64,000 nucleotides of DNA from Acetobacteraceae bacterium (lineage in GTDB: Bacteria; Pseudomonadota; Alphaproteobacteria; Acetobacterales; Acetobacteraceae), in the NCBI GenBank assembly GCA_031291725.1, contig JARLIM010000026.1:1-64000 (forward strand), given 5' to 3'. This document shows positions 52,046-62,758 of this stretch, one piece after another. Made by a program: the position numbers and the translations under genes. The notes beneath the pieces are model-generated. The model made no database searches. It worked only from the letters and a program-made list of their open reading frames with translations, and was not told the origin of the DNA. The first letter of the stretch is position 1. Each line of letters starts with the position of its first letter.

Positions 52046-53692
52046 CTAAACCCTCAGCAAATGAACATCGACCATCGGCCGCTTGACCAGACGCTTGCCC
52101 AATGCCCGGCGCAACGCCGTCTTGGCCGCCTCGGTCAGCATCTCGTCGTCACGACGGATGATCACCGACAAATCCTCCACCGATTGCGCAAACTCATTGG
52201 CAACGCGGGTCAGTTCCTGATCGTCGGCCTCATACAGACCCGGCGCCGTCACGCGCGGCTTGCCCTTCAGCCGCCCCTGCTCATCCACCGCCAGCGAGGC
52301 CACCGCCACACCGTTGAACAGAATCCGGCGCCGCGCCGCCATCACCCCGCCCTGCAACGGCACCAACCGCGTGCCGTCCAGCACCAGCTTGCCGACAGGC
52401 GCTGAATCGATCACCTCGGGAATGCCCGGCGACAGGCTCAGCACATCGCCGTCTTCCAGCATGATCGACTTGATCTGCAATTCCTGCGCAAGCGCTGCAT
52501 GCGCCGATAAATGCCGCCATTCGCCATGCACCGGCACCGCATATTTCGGCCGCACCAACGCATAAAGCCGCTTCAACTCATCGCGCGCAGGATGGCCGGA
52601 GACATGCGTCAGATGATCCTCATCGGTGATCAGACGCACGCCGCGCCGCACCAGATTATCCTGCACGGTGCCGATGGCGCGCTCATTGCCGGGGATCATC
52701 CGGCTGGAGAAAATCACCGTATCGCCTTCACCCAGCGCGATGCGCGGGTGCTGGTCCATCGCGATGCGCGCCAAGGCCGAACGCTGCTCGCCCTGGCTGC
52801 CGGTGACGATCATCAGCAGATGATCGTCGTCGATATCCTGCGCGTCATCCTCGCTCAGGAATGGCGGCACACCCTTCAGATAGCCGCATTCCCGCGCCGA
52901 GGCGTCGATATTGCGCAACGAACGCCCCACCAGCACCACCGAACGCCCAGCGGCACGGGCGGCCAGCGCGATCGATTCGAAGCGGGCGACGTTGGAGGCA
53001 AAACACGTCACCGCCACCCGGCCACGCAGGCCCCGGATCAGATCGGCCAGACTGCGGCGCACATCGCCTTCCGAGCCCGATTCGCCATCGACCATCGCGT
53101 TGGTGCTGTCGCACACCATCGCCAACACGCCCTCATCGCCCAACGCCTTCAGCGCCACCTCATCGGTGCGGGCCCCCACCAGCGGCTCGGGGTCCAGCTT
53201 CCAATCGCCGGTGTGCAACACAATGCCCGCCTTGGTGCGGATCGCCAGCGCCTGACTCTCCGGCACCGAATGCGCCATGCGGATGAATTGCAGATCGAAC
53301 TGCCCGACGCGGAACGCGCCGCCCGGCTCGACAATGTGCAGCTTCACCTCATTGACCAGCCCCACCTCGCCCAGCTTGCGCCGCAGCACCGAGGCCGCGA
53401 ACGGGGTGGCATAGACCGGGCAACGCAGTTGGCGCCACAGCCACGCCACCGCACCGATATGGTCTTCATGGGCATGCGTGATCACCAGCCCGGCCAGCCG
53501 CTCGCGGCGTTCGGCGATATAGGCCGGGTCGGGCATCATCACCTCTACCTCGGGATGGGCTGCCCCACCGAAGCCGATGCCACAATCGATGGCGAGGTAT
53601 TGGCCGTTGCTGCGATACAGGTTGAGGTTCATTCCGATCTCCCCCGTGCCGCCAAGCGGCAGGAAGGCAAGATCATCTGCGACGTAATTCAT
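52046..53692 (-). CDS. rnj: Ribonuclease J
   Basis: The 548-residue enzyme has the metallo-beta-lactamase zinc motif THAHEDHIGA at about 76-85, the beta-CASP domain with TGSQGEQRSALARIA and FSSRMIPGNE, and the late motifs HVSGHPARDEL and PVHGEWRHL. RNase J is a 5'-3' exonuclease and endonuclease for mRNA and rRNA maturation. The ATG at 53692 begins MNYVADDLAFLPLGGTGEIG, the usual family start. It is co-directional with coaX upstream (37-base gap) and the DUF1467 gene downstream. Confidence 0.95.
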   Translation of the reverse strand: MNYVADDLAFLPLGGTGEIGMNLNLYRSNGQYLAIDCGIGFGGAAHPEVEVMMPDPAYIAERRERLAGLVITHAHEDHIGAVAWLWRQLRCPVYATPFAASVLRRKLGEVGLVNEVKLHIVEPGGAFRVGQFDLQFIRMAHSVPESQALAIRTKAGIVLHTGDWKLDPEPLVGARTDEVALKALGDEGVLAMVCDSTNAMVDGESGSEGDVRRSLADLIRGLRGRVAVTCFASNVARFESIALAARAAGRSVVLVGRSLRNIDASARECGYLKGVPPFLSEDDAQDIDDDHLLMIVTGSQGEQRSALARIAMDQHPRIALGEGDTVIFSSRMIPGNERAIGTVQDNLVRRGVRLITDEDHLTHVSGHPARDELKRLYALVRPKYAVPVHGEWRHLSAHAALAQELQIKSIMLEDGDVLSLSPGIPEVIDSAPVGKLVLDGTRLVPLQGGVMAARRRILFNGVAVASLAVDEQGRLKGKPRVTAPGLYEADDQELTRVANEFAQSVEDLSVIIRRDDEMLTEAAKTALRRALGKRLVKRPMVDVHLLRV

Positions 53693-53729
53693 CTCGTGCT
53701 TTCGATACGCGGTGTGCTGTGGCCGTCGA

Positions 53730-54539
53730 TCAATCGCTGTCAGCGATTCGGCCACGTTCCTTGTGCAATGTGGGTGCGGGGTTGCGCATCGCCAACAGGC
53801 GCAAGCCATCGAGAGTCAAATCGGGGTCGATCTTCTCAATCACAATCGTGCCTTCTGCCAGCAATGGCGCCAAACCGCCAGTGGCGATCACCTTCAGATG
53901 CCCGGAATATTCGGCCCGGATGCGCGCAACCAGGCCCTCGATCATCCCCACATAGCCCCAATAGATGCCCGATTGCATTGCTGGCACGGTGGATCTGCCA
54001 ATCACCGCCTGTGGACGGCCAATGCCGATGCGCGGCAGCCGGGCGGCGGCTTTGTGCAACGCCTCGATGGACAGGTTGATGCCCGGCGCGATGATGCCGC
54101 CCAGATAGGCGCCATCCCCGTCAATGACATCGAACGTCGTCGCCGTGCCGAAATCGATCACCACCAATGGGCCGCTATAGGCTTTGTGCGCGGCCAGCGC
54201 GTTGAGCAAACGGTCGGCGCCGACCTCATCGGGGTTGTCGATCTTGATCTGAAAGCCCCAATCCAGCCGCGCCCGCGCCACCAATGGCTCCACATCGAAG
54301 TAATCGCGGCACAATCGGCGCAAATGATACAGGGCGGCGGGCACCACCGTGCCGATCACCGCACGGTCAATTCCCTCACGCTTGATTCCGGCGATGGAGA
54401 ACAAGGTCAGCAGCCAGACGGCATATTCGTCGCTGGTGCGCTGGTCGTCGGTGGCGATGCGCCACGTGCCGATCCAGTTGTCTCCGTCATGCACGGCGAA
54501 GACGATATTGGTGTTACCGGCATCCACCACCATTAACAT
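53730..54539 (-). CDS. coaX: Type III pantothenate kinase
   Basis: The 269-residue protein has the CoaX phosphate motif [14 protein letters not shown] at the N-terminus, the pantothenate site [12 protein letters not shown] and the second phosphate motif [15 protein letters not shown]. It catalyses the first step of coenzyme A synthesis. The start at 54539 overlaps the birA stop by 7 bases, supporting operon translation. A second ATG two codons later is possible. Confidence 0.95.
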   Translation of the reverse strand: MLMVVDAGNTNIVFAVHDGDNWIGTWRIATDDQRTSDEYAVWLLTLFSIAGIKREGIDRAVIGTVVPAALYHLRRLCRDYFDVEPLVARARLDWGFQIKIDNPDEVGADRLLNALAAHKAYSGPLVVIDFGTATTFDVIDGDGAYLGGIIAPGINLSIEALHKAAARLPRIGIGRPQAVIGRSTVPAMQSGIYWGYVGMIEGLVARIRAEYSGHLKVIATGGLAPLLAEGTIVIEKIDPDLTLDGLRLLAMRNPAPTLHKERGRIADSD

Positions 54540-55264
54540 GGCGCGCTCTCCCAAGTCTCCGACGCAAGCCAAATCTCGCCGGACGAGACGAGCCTGACGC
54601 ACTCCTCTTCCGCAAGCAACAAGCTTCCATCATCCGACAATCCGGCAAACCGGCCCAGGCGCTGCGTATCTCCCTGTCGCAACGTCATCTCCGTCCCAAC
54701 CGGCAGCGCATGATCCTGCCACGCCGTGCGCACCGCCGCCCAATCGACCGCTTGCCAATGGCTGATCCGGTCAAGAATGCGCCGCGCCGTCACCTGCGGG
54801 TCTACCGCCCCTGACAGGCTGGCGGTGCGACGTTCGGGCAGAGTGGGGGCGTGCGCCAGATTAAGGCCGATGCCGATCACCAGAAAATCCAGCGCGCCTG
54901 TGGGGTTCAGGCTCGATTCGATCAGAATGCCGCCCAGCTTGGCGCCGTCATGCAGAATATCGTTCGGCCATTTCAGCACCACGCCGAATTCCGCCAGCGC
55001 CTCGGCCACCGCAACCCCCGCCAGCAACGCCCACATCCCCGCCTCACGCGGCTTGGTCGTCGGGCGCAGCAGCAGCGACAGATACAGATTGCCCGGCGGC
55101 GACACCCAGCCCCGGCCCCGACTGCCTCGACCCGCGGTTTGCCGAAGCGCCAGAACGGCCAAACCTCCGGCCTCTCCCGCAAGCGCGCGCTCACGGCAAA
55201 GATCGGAGGTTGAACCCAGCGTCTCATGCACCTCCAGCCGCCAGATGGCGGCAGGGTCTGTCAC
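54533..55264 (-). CDS. birA: Biotin--[acetyl-CoA-carboxylase] ligase (short BirA)
   Basis: The 243-residue ligase shows ETLGSTSD, the biotinyl-adenylate motif [13 protein letters not shown] and KWPNDI. It has no N-terminal DNA-binding domain, so it is a group I enzyme without repressor function. The GTG at 55264 overlaps the nuoN stop codon (GTGA), which decides the start: earlier codons would run through nuoN in another frame. It lies in the typical alphaproteobacterial nuoN-birA-coaX order. Confidence 0.94.
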   Translation of the reverse strand: MTDPAAIWRLEVHETLGSTSDLCRERALAGEAGGLAVLALRQTAGRGSRGRGWVSPPGNLYLSLLLRPTTKPREAGMWALLAGVAVAEALAEFGVVLKWPNDILHDGAKLGGILIESSLNPTGALDFLVIGIGLNLAHAPTLPERRTASLSGAVDPQVTARRILDRISHWQAVDWAAVRTAWQDHALPVGTEMTLRQGDTQRLGRFAGLSDDGSLLLAEEECVRLVSSGEIWLASETWESAPC

Positions 55265-56682
55265 CCGAAAATCGCCTTGGCCGCGGCATCGGCGGCAGCA
55301 ACCACCGGAGCCGGGAAGATGAAGAACACCGTGGTGAAGATCGCACCGAAACCGGCGACCACCGCCAGCGAACCCGGACGCGCATCCAGGCTCGGCGCCG
55401 GGGCGTCGAAATACATCACCTTGATGATGCGGATGTAATAGAACGCGCTCACCGCCGAGGCCGCCATGCCGATCAGGGCCAGCGTCCACAGGCCGGAATT
55501 CACCGCCGCGATGAAGACGAAATACTTGCCGATAAAGCCCGCGAAGGGCGGAATGCCCGCCATCGAGAACAGGAAGATCGTCAGCGCCGCCGCCATACCG
55601 GGGCTGGTCTTGCCCAGACCGCCCAGATCCGCGATCCGCTCAACCGACTGGCCGTTGCGGCGCATGCCCACGATGCAAGCGAACATGCCCGCATTGGTGA
55701 ACACGTAGCTGACCAGATAGATCAGAATGCCGCGCAGACCGATCTGCGAGCCAGCCGCCAAACCTACCAGCAAATAGCCCATATGGCCGATCGACGAATA
55801 GGCCATCAGGCGCTTGATGTTGCCCTGCCCCATCGCCGCGAACGCCCCCAACACCATCGAGCCGATGGAGATCAGGATCAGCACATTCTGCCATTGCCCG
55901 AGCAGATGGCCGAAGGGCGCATACATCACGCGGGCAAACAGCGCCATCGCCGCCACTTTCGGGGCCGACGCCATGAACGCCGTCACCGGGCTGGGCGCAC
56001 CTTCATACACATCCGGCGTCCACATATGGAACGGCACCGCCGACACCTTGAAGGCCAGGGCGGAGGCGATGAACACCACGCCCACCACAACGCCAGCCGA
56101 GACATTGGCCGGATTGGCCAGCACCTTGGCAATATCGGCAAAATCCATCGTGCCGCTGAAGCCATACACCAGCGAGATGCCATAGAGCAGAATGCCCGAG
56201 GCCAACGCGCCGAGGACGAAATACTTCAGACCGGCTTCCGAACTGCGCAGATTGTCGCGCGCAAACGCCGCCAGCACGTAAATCGCCAGCGAGTTCAGCT
56301 CAACACCCAGATACAGCGTCATCAGATTGGTCGCCGAGACCATCACCATCATGCCAACAGTGGCATACAGGATCAGCACCGGAAACTCGAAGCGGCGCAG
56401 GTTCTCGTGCTCGTTGTAATCCAGCGAGACGATAATCCCCAACACCGAGGCCGCCAGCACCAGCAATTTGACGAACAGCGCGAACGGGTCGGCGCTGAAC
56501 TGGCCGTGAAAGCCCACCCCACTGCCGCCGCCGATCAGGAAGGCAGCGGTAGCGATCAATGCGCCGATGGAGAGCATCGAGCACAGATGGAAGCTGTCCT
56601 GCTTGCGCAGAACGCCGAATACCAGGATCGCCATACCAAGAATGGCCAGCACGATCTCCGGAAGAGCCAATGTCCAGTTCAT
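55261..56682 (-). CDS. nuoN: NADH-quinone oxidoreductase subunit N
   Basis: The 473-residue antiporter-like subunit has 14 membrane helices, with YFVLGALASGILLYGISLVYG and the HMWTPDVYEGAP segment, which includes the conserved Lys/His proton path residues of the NuoL/M/N family. It overlaps nuoM by one base (TGATG) and birA by 4. It is one of the proton pumps in the membrane arm of complex I. Confidence 0.96.
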   Translation of the reverse strand: MNWTLALPEIVLAILGMAILVFGVLRKQDSFHLCSMLSIGALIATAAFLIGGGSGVGFHGQFSADPFALFVKLLVLAASVLGIIVSLDYNEHENLRRFEFPVLILYATVGMMVMVSATNLMTLYLGVELNSLAIYVLAAFARDNLRSSEAGLKYFVLGALASGILLYGISLVYGFSGTMDFADIAKVLANPANVSAGVVVGVVFIASALAFKVSAVPFHMWTPDVYEGAPSPVTAFMASAPKVAAMALFARVMYAPFGHLLGQWQNVLILISIGSMVLGAFAAMGQGNIKRLMAYSSIGHMGYLLVGLAAGSQIGLRGILIYLVSYVFTNAGMFACIVGMRRNGQSVERIADLGGLGKTSPGMAAALTIFLFSMAGIPPFAGFIGKYFVFIAAVNSGLWTLALIGMAASAVSAFYYIRIIKVMYFDAPAPSLDARPGSLAVVAGFGAIFTTVFFIFPAPVVAAADAAAKAIFG

Positions 56683-58202
56683 CAGTGCGCAACCCCGGCA
56701 AGCTTGGTGGTGGCAGCAAGTGCTGCCTGATGATGTTCAACCAGCGAATTCACCGTCGCATCGAAGAAGGAGGTGAAGCTGGACGGATAGACACCCATCC
56801 AGATCGTCAACACCACCAACGGCGCGAAGGTCATGATCTCGCGGGGAGACAGGTCGAGAATGCTCATCAGATCGGCGCGCGTCAGCTTACCAAACATCAC
56901 GCGGCGATACAGATACAGCATGTAGCAGGCGCCCAGGATCATCCCCATGCCGCCGAAGATCGCCAGCCAGATGCTCACCTTGAACGAGCCGATCAGCACC
57001 AGGATTTCACCGGCGAACCCCGCCGTGCCCGGCAAGCCGACGCTGGCCATGGTGAACAGCATGAAGGCCAACGCATAGCCGGGCATCCGGTTGGCAAGGC
57101 CGCCATAGCGGGCAATCTCGCGGGTGTGGATGCGGTCATAGACAACGCCGACGCAGAGGAACAGCGCGGCCGAGACCACGCCGTGGCTGAGCATCTGGAA
57201 GATCGCACCGCCCATGCCCTGCGCGTTGAAGGTGAAGATACCAATCGTCACCACGCCCATATGGGCCACCGACGAATAGGCGATCAGCTTCTTCATATCG
57301 GTCTGCGCCAGCGCCACCAGCGAGGTGTAGATCACCGCCACCACCGAGAGCGCGAAGATCACCGGCGCGAAATCCGCCGAGGCCAGCGGCAGCATCGGGA
57401 TGGAGAAGCGCAGGAAACCATAAGCACCCATCTTCAGCAGCACGCCCGCCAGGATCACCGACCCCGCCGTCGGCGCTTCCACGTGGGCGTCCGGCAACCA
57501 GGTGTGCACCGGGAACATCGGCACCTTGACCGCGAACGAGGCGAGGAAGGCCAGGAACAGCCACATCTGCATCGATTTCGGGAAAACCGTGTGCATCAGC
57601 GTGGCGATATCGGTCGTGCCGGCAAAGTTCCACATCGCCAGGATCGCCAGCAGCATCAGCAGCGAGCCGGCCAGGGTGTAGAGGAAGAACTTGAAGGCCG
57701 AATACACCCGACGCGGGCCGCCCCAGATGCCGATGATCAGATACATCGGGATCAGCACGCCTTCGAAGAACATGTAGAAGACGAGGAAATCGAGCGCGCA
57801 GAACGAGCCGATCATCATCGTCTCCAGCACCAGGAAGGCGATCATGTAATCGCGCACACGGGTCTGGATGCTCTCCCAGCTGGCCAGGATGCACAGCGGG
57901 GTCAGCGCGGTGGAGAGCAGCACGAACAGCACCGAAATGCCGTCCACGCCCATCTTATACGTCAGCCCGACCTGCGGCATCCAGGCCACCGTCTCGGTGA
58001 ACTGGAAACCGGCATTGCTGCGGTCGAACTTGGCCCACAGCACCAGCGAGAGCGCGAAGACAACAATCGTCGTCCACAGCGCCGTCCAGCGGGCGTTGGA
58101 GGCAACAGCCTTCTCGTCCCCACGGACCGACAGGATAATCGCCACCCCGACCAGCGGCAGGAAGGTCAGCAGCGACAGCAGCGGGAAGCCAAAAGCGGTC
58201 AT
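56682..58202 (-). CDS. nuoM: NADH-quinone oxidoreductase subunit M
   Basis: The 506-residue antiporter-like subunit contains [13 protein letters not shown], the conserved Glu in [13 protein letters not shown] and [20 protein letters not shown]. Fourteen membrane helices are expected. The ATG at 58202 gives the normal N-terminus and follows nuoL by 4 bases. Confidence 0.96.
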   Translation of the reverse strand: MTAFGFPLLSLLTFLPLVGVAIILSVRGDEKAVASNARWTALWTTIVVFALSLVLWAKFDRSNAGFQFTETVAWMPQVGLTYKMGVDGISVLFVLLSTALTPLCILASWESIQTRVRDYMIAFLVLETMMIGSFCALDFLVFYMFFEGVLIPMYLIIGIWGGPRRVYSAFKFFLYTLAGSLLMLLAILAMWNFAGTTDIATLMHTVFPKSMQMWLFLAFLASFAVKVPMFPVHTWLPDAHVEAPTAGSVILAGVLLKMGAYGFLRFSIPMLPLASADFAPVIFALSVVAVIYTSLVALAQTDMKKLIAYSSVAHMGVVTIGIFTFNAQGMGGAIFQMLSHGVVSAALFLCVGVVYDRIHTREIARYGGLANRMPGYALAFMLFTMASVGLPGTAGFAGEILVLIGSFKVSIWLAIFGGMGMILGACYMLYLYRRVMFGKLTRADLMSILDLSPREIMTFAPLVVLTIWMGVYPSSFTSFFDATVNSLVEHHQAALAATTKLAGVAH

Positions 58203-58206
58203 GGGA

Positions 58207-60132
58207 TCACCGGAACAGGAGGTAGACACCGACCAGGACAACAAGCCCGATCAGCATCGTGAAGGCGTAATTGGCAATCGAGCCGGTCTGCAGCTTCACC
58301 ATCCGGCCAGAGCCGGAGGTGGCGAGCGACGCCACGCCATTGGGCATGCCATCGACCACCTTCGCATCCACCACCCACAGCTGACGCGCGAGCGCCATGC
58401 AGGGACGCACGAAGATCGCGTCATACAGCTCGTCAAAATACCACTTGTTCAACACGAAGCGGTAAAGCCCGCCAAACATGCCGGTGAAAGCCGCCGGAAT
58501 GCCCGGGATGAACATGTAGCAAACATAAGCCAGGGCAATGCCCAGCGCACCAAGCACCGTCGGTGCCATCGACACCCAGCCCGGCACCTCTTCCATATTG
58601 GCCAGCACATGGTTGCTCGGCGCAATCTGGATCGCAGCCCCCCAATAGTCCTTCCAATCCGCCCCCAGCAGCTGCTCATGGAAGGCATAACCGGCAAAGA
58701 TCGCGCCCACGGCGAGCAGGCACAGCGGCGCCAGCATCACCCACGGGCTCTCATGCACATGCTCCATCGTGTGATGGTCCGCACGCGGTTTGCCGTGGAA
58801 GGTCAGGATCAGCAGACGCCAGGAATAGAACGCCGTCAGGAAGGCCGCCAGCAGGCCACACCAGAAGCCGTAATGACCAATCGCGGTGTCGCTCGCCCAG
58901 GCAGCCTCCAGAATGGCGTCCTTGGAGAAATACCCGGCAAACGGCGGCACACCGGCCAGCGCCAGATTGCCGATCCACATGATCACATAGGTGACCGGGA
59001 TCAGCTTCCAGATACCGCCCATCTTGCGCATGTCCTGCTCGTCGCTCATCGCGTGAATGACCGAGCCGGCACCCATGAACAGCATCGCCTTGAAGAAGGC
59101 ATGCGTCAGCAGATGGAAGATCGAGGCCTGATACGCCCCCACACCGGCGGCGATGAACATGTAGCCGAGCTGCGAGCAGGTCGAATACGCGATCACCCGC
59201 TTGATGTCGGTCTGCGCACAGCCGATCGTTGCCGCGAACAGCGCCGTCGAGCCGCCGATAATGGTGACGAATTGCAGCGCATGCGGCGCGTAATCCATCA
59301 GCGGCGACATGCGGGCCATCAGGAACACACCGGCAGTCACCATGGTGGCGGCATGGATGAGGGCGGAGACCGGCGTCGGGCCTTCCATCGCATCCGGCAA
59401 CCACACATGCAGGCCCAACTGCGCCGATTTGCCCATCGCACCGATGAACAGCAACACGCCGATCACCTCATAGCTGCGATAATCGGCCCCGAGCAGATGA
59501 TAGGTCGCATCCTGATACGTGCCGACCGCACCGAAGATGTCGGCGAATTCGATCGAGCCGAATTGCCAGAACACCAGCGCGATACCGGCGGCAAAGCCCA
59601 GATCGCCGATACGGTTGACGATGAAGGCCTTCATCGCCGCCGCACAGGCAGACGGCTTCTCATACCAGTAGCCAATCAGCAGATACGAGGCCAGGCCCAC
59701 GCCTTCCCAGCCGAAGAACAGCTGCAGCAGATTGTCGGCCGTCACCAACATCAGCATGGCGAAGGTGAACAGCGACAAATAGCTGAAGAAGCGCCAGATC
59801 GTGTTGTCGTGGCTCATATAGCCGACGGAATAGATGTGGATCAGCGTGGCCACACAGGTCACCATCGCCACCATCGACACCGACAGCGCATCGTAGCGCA
59901 GCGCCCAATCGACATGGAAACTGCCGACCGACACCCAGCTGCCCAATGAGACCACGCCCGCATGGCCGCCCTGGTAGATCAGGTCGATGAATGAGGTCAC
60001 ACCGCAGGCCGAGGCCAGCAGCATGCACAATATGGTGATCGCCTGCGAAGCCCGGTCGCCAATCTGGCGGCCCAGCAGGAGCGCGACGGTCGAACCGAAG
60101 AGAGGCGCCAGAACGGCAATGGCAAACAACAT
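58207..60132 (-). CDS. nuoL: NADH-quinone oxidoreductase subunit L
   Basis: The 641-residue subunit is the most distal pump of complex I, with [44 protein letters not shown]-type sequence (positions about 245-270) and a long C-terminal lateral helix region. It lies 6 bases after nuoK and 4 before nuoM. Length is usual for Alphaproteobacteria. Confidence 0.96.
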   Translation of the reverse strand: MLFAIAVLAPLFGSTVALLLGRQIGDRASQAITILCMLLASACGVTSFIDLIYQGGHAGVVSLGSWVSVGSFHVDWALRYDALSVSMVAMVTCVATLIHIYSVGYMSHDNTIWRFFSYLSLFTFAMLMLVTADNLLQLFFGWEGVGLASYLLIGYWYEKPSACAAAMKAFIVNRIGDLGFAAGIALVFWQFGSIEFADIFGAVGTYQDATYHLLGADYRSYEVIGVLLFIGAMGKSAQLGLHVWLPDAMEGPTPVSALIHAATMVTAGVFLMARMSPLMDYAPHALQFVTIIGGSTALFAATIGCAQTDIKRVIAYSTCSQLGYMFIAAGVGAYQASIFHLLTHAFFKAMLFMGAGSVIHAMSDEQDMRKMGGIWKLIPVTYVIMWIGNLALAGVPPFAGYFSKDAILEAAWASDTAIGHYGFWCGLLAAFLTAFYSWRLLILTFHGKPRADHHTMEHVHESPWVMLAPLCLLAVGAIFAGYAFHEQLLGADWKDYWGAAIQIAPSNHVLANMEEVPGWVSMAPTVLGALGIALAYVCYMFIPGIPAAFTGMFGGLYRFVLNKWYFDELYDAIFVRPCMALARQLWVVDAKVVDGMPNGVASLATSGSGRMVKLQTGSIANYAFTMLIGLVVLVGVYLLFR

Positions 60133-60138
60133 TTGCGT

Positions 60139-60450
60139 TCAGCCCTTCATCAGATTGACGTCTTCGACTTCAATCGACCCACGATTGCGGAAGTAGATCA
60201 CCACGATGGCCAGCCCGATGGCGGCCTCGGCGGCGGCCACGGTCAGCACGAACATCGCCAACACCTGCCCCGCCAAATCACCCAGCGCCGAGGAAAAGGC
60301 GACCAGATTCAGATTGACCGACAACAGGATGAGTTCGACCGACATCAGAATGACGATCACGTTCTTGCGGTTCATGAAGATGCCGAAAATCCCCAGCACC
60401 AGCAGGATCGCCGAGACGGCCAGATACTGGCCAAGTCCAACAGCCAACAT
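60139..60450 (-). CDS. nuoK: NADH-quinone oxidoreductase subunit K
   Basis: The 103-residue subunit has three membrane helices with the conserved acidic residues in [11 protein letters not shown] and [15 protein letters not shown]. The start at 60450 has GGAGG 8 bases upstream and gives the usual length; an ATG five codons earlier lies inside the end of nuoJ. One base separates it from the nuoJ stop. Confidence 0.95.
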   Translation of the reverse strand: MLAVGLGQYLAVSAILLVLGIFGIFMNRKNVIVILMSVELILLSVNLNLVAFSSALGDLAGQVLAMFVLTVAAAEAAIGLAIVVIYFRNRGSIEVEDVNLMKG

Positions 60451-60451
60451 A

Positions 60452-61171
60452 TCAATGGCCTCCATGCGCGTGGTCATCGTGGCCGTGGTCATGCCCATGG
60501 TCACCGTGCCCGGCTTTTTCCAACACCGGCGCGAGCGGCTTGAAGAATTCCTGCGTCTTGGCGCCGAATTCCACGTCAACCAGCACCAGCGTGTCTTCCT
60601 TGCGACGCGCCACCTGGGCGGCAACGTTCTGGCGGCGCGAGGCCTTGGCAGAGTTCGGGTCGCGGTCACGCAAGGTGAGCACGATGGCACCGATCATCGC
60701 CACCAGCAGCACCAGACCCGAGGTCTGGAACAGGAAGACGTAATCCGTATAGATCAGATGTCCGAGTTGCGCGGTGTTGTGCAAGGCCGCGTTGTTCGGC
60801 GCAAAGCGCAGGTTCAACGCCTCGGGGGCGAATTTCCAGCTGCCCATCACACCGGCCAGCTCGATCAGCAGCACCACGCCCACCGCCATCCCCACCGGGG
60901 CGTAACGCTGGAAGCCTTCACGCAACTGCGTGAAGTTGATGTCCAGCATCATCACCACGAACAGGAACAGCACCGCCACCGCGCCCACATAGACGATCAC
61001 CAGGATCATCGCCAGGAACTCGGCACCGGCCAGCAGGAACAGGGCTGCGGCGTTGAAGAATGCAAGAATGAGGAACAACACGGCATGCACCGGGTTGCGG
61101 GCGCTCACCACCATCGCCGCACAGACGATGAGGATGGCAGCGAAGACGTAAAATGCGGCAGCGGCGATCAT
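60452..61171 (-). CDS. nuoJ: NADH-quinone oxidoreductase subunit J, His-rich tail
   Basis: The 239-residue subunit has five membrane helices, including the pi-bulge helix [19 protein letters not shown]. It is longer than the common 160-205 residues: after the last helix it has a polar region of about 65 residues ending in a tail where 8 of the last 19 residues are His alternating with Asp and Gly. The tail would lie on the cytoplasmic side or at the membrane surface and could bind divalent metal. The nuoK start follows 1 base after its stop. Confidence 0.95.
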   Translation of the reverse strand: MIAAAAFYVFAAILIVCAAMVVSARNPVHAVLFLILAFFNAAALFLLAGAEFLAMILVIVYVGAVAVLFLFVVMMLDINFTQLREGFQRYAPVGMAVGVVLLIELAGVMGSWKFAPEALNLRFAPNNAALHNTAQLGHLIYTDYVFLFQTSGLVLLVAMIGAIVLTLRDRDPNSAKASRRQNVAAQVARRKEDTLVLVDVEFGAKTQEFFKPLAPVLEKAGHGDHGHDHGHDDHAHGGH

Positions 61172-61183
61172 TGGGTCCGCTCC

Positions 61184-61672
61184 TCAGCGATACGGCGCGT
61201 CAAGTTCAAGACGGCGGGCCAGTTCCGGCTCCCAGCGATCCCCATTCGAGAGCAGCTTGTCTTTGTTATACATCAGCTCCTCGCGGGTTTCGGTTGAGAA
61301 CTCGAAATTCGGACCTTCAACGATGGCATCCACCGGGCAGGCCTCTTCGCAAAGGCCGCAATAGATGCACTTCGTCATGTCGATGTCGTAGCGCGAGGTG
61401 CGGCGCGAGCCGTCATCACGCGGTTCGGCTTCGATGGTGATCGCCTGGGCGGGGCACACGGCCTCGCACAATTTACAGGCGATGCAACGTTCCTCGCCGT
61501 TCGGGTAGCGGCGCAGCGCGTGCTCCCCCTTGAAGCGCGGGCTGATCGGCCCCTTTTCATAAGGGTAGTTCAGCGTCGCCTTCGGCTTGAACATGTATGA
61601 CAGCGTCAGCCACATACCGCTGACGAGTTCGCTCAGCAGCAGGCTGCGCGCGGTGCGATCAAGAAACGCCAT
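61184..61672 (-). CDS. nuoI: NADH-quinone oxidoreductase subunit I
   Basis: The 162-residue ferredoxin-like subunit has two CxxCxxCxxxCP motifs ([12 protein letters not shown] and [12 protein letters not shown]) that hold [4Fe-4S] clusters N6a and N6b, linking the peripheral arm to quinone. The N-terminal amphipathic part ([20 protein letters not shown]) is conserved. It lies 40 bases after nuoH and 12 before nuoJ. Confidence 0.97.
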   Translation of the reverse strand: MAFLDRTARSLLLSELVSGMWLTLSYMFKPKATLNYPYEKGPISPRFKGEHALRRYPNGEERCIACKLCEAVCPAQAITIEAEPRDDGSRRTSRYDIDMTKCIYCGLCEEACPVDAIVEGPNFEFSTETREELMYNKDKLLSNGDRWEPELARRLELDAPYR

Positions 61673-61712
61673 CGCTCAGGCTCCCCATGCTTCGCAGGAA
61701 TGAATGTGAAGA

Positions 61713-62753
61713 TCAGACGACATGTGGCAGCCACCCCATGACCATCAGCACACCGGCCACCAGCACCAGATAGACCAGCGAGAACGGCAGGAAGACTTTC
61801 CAACCCAGACGCATCAGCTGATCATACCGGTACCGCGGGAAGGTGGCGCGGGTCCAAAGGAAGAAGAACAGAACGAAACAGATCTTGGCAATGAACCAGA
61901 TCGGCCCCGGGATCCAGGTGAACGGCTCAATACCGAATGGCGGCAACCAGCCCCCCAGGAACAGGATCGTCGTCAGGCCCGACATCAGGATCATGTTGGT
62001 GTATTCGCCGAGGAAGAACAGCGCGAACGACATCGAGCTGTATTCCACGAAGAAGCCCGCGACGATTTCCGACTCACCTTCGGGAATGTCGAACGGCGAA
62101 CGGTTGGTCTCCGCCAGCACCGAGATGAAATAGATCACCATCAGCGGGAACAGCGGGATGCAGAACCAGATATGCTTCTGCGCCAGCACCACATCGTTCA
62201 GGTTCAACGAGCCGACACACAGCAGCACGGTGACGATGATGAAGCCCATCGAGACTTCATACGACACCATCTGTGCCGCCGAGCGCAGCGCGCCGAGGAA
62301 GGCGTATTTCGAGTTCGACGCCCAACCGGCGATGATCACGCCATACACACCCAGCGAAGACACCGCGAAGAGATAGAGCACGCCGACATTGATGTTGGCG
62401 ATGCTCCAGCCATCGTTCACCGGAATCACCGCCCAACCGATCACCGCCAGCGAGAAGGTGAGCATCGGCGCCAGGATGAACAGGAACTTCGAGGCCCCGG
62501 CAGGGATCACCGTTTCCTTCGTCAACATCTTGATCGCGTCGGCGAAGGGCTGGAACAGCCCGAAGGGGCCGACCACATTCGGGCCAACGCGGCGCTGCAT
62601 CGCCCCCAGCACCTTGCGCTCGGCATAGGTGAGATAGGCCATGAAGATCAGCACCGGCACCACGATCAACAGCGCCTGAATCCCCACCACGATCAACGTG
62701 GTAAGATAGGCACCCAGATAAGGCTCGATATAGGGAGCGAGGAAGGCATGCAT
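61713..62753 (-). CDS. nuoH: NADH-quinone oxidoreductase subunit H
   Basis: The 346-residue subunit forms part of the quinone site. It has eight or nine membrane helices, with [20 protein letters not shown] and the acidic loop [20 protein letters not shown]. It follows nuoG by 5 bases. Its length is usual. Confidence 0.97.
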   Translation of the reverse strand: MHAFLAPYIEPYLGAYLTTLIVVGIQALLIVVPVLIFMAYLTYAERKVLGAMQRRVGPNVVGPFGLFQPFADAIKMLTKETVIPAGASKFLFILAPMLTFSLAVIGWAVIPVNDGWSIANINVGVLYLFAVSSLGVYGVIIAGWASNSKYAFLGALRSAAQMVSYEVSMGFIIVTVLLCVGSLNLNDVVLAQKHIWFCIPLFPLMVIYFISVLAETNRSPFDIPEGESEIVAGFFVEYSSMSFALFFLGEYTNMILMSGLTTILFLGGWLPPFGIEPFTWIPGPIWFIAKICFVLFFFLWTRATFPRYRYDQLMRLGWKVFLPFSLVYLVLVAGVLMVMGWLPHVV

Positions 62754-62758
62754 CTATC

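Noticed and set aside
57868-59949. Long plus-strand open frame opposite nuoM and nuoL
   Set aside because: The encoded sequence is His/Gln/Arg-rich with no domain, and lies antisense to strongly conserved complex I genes.
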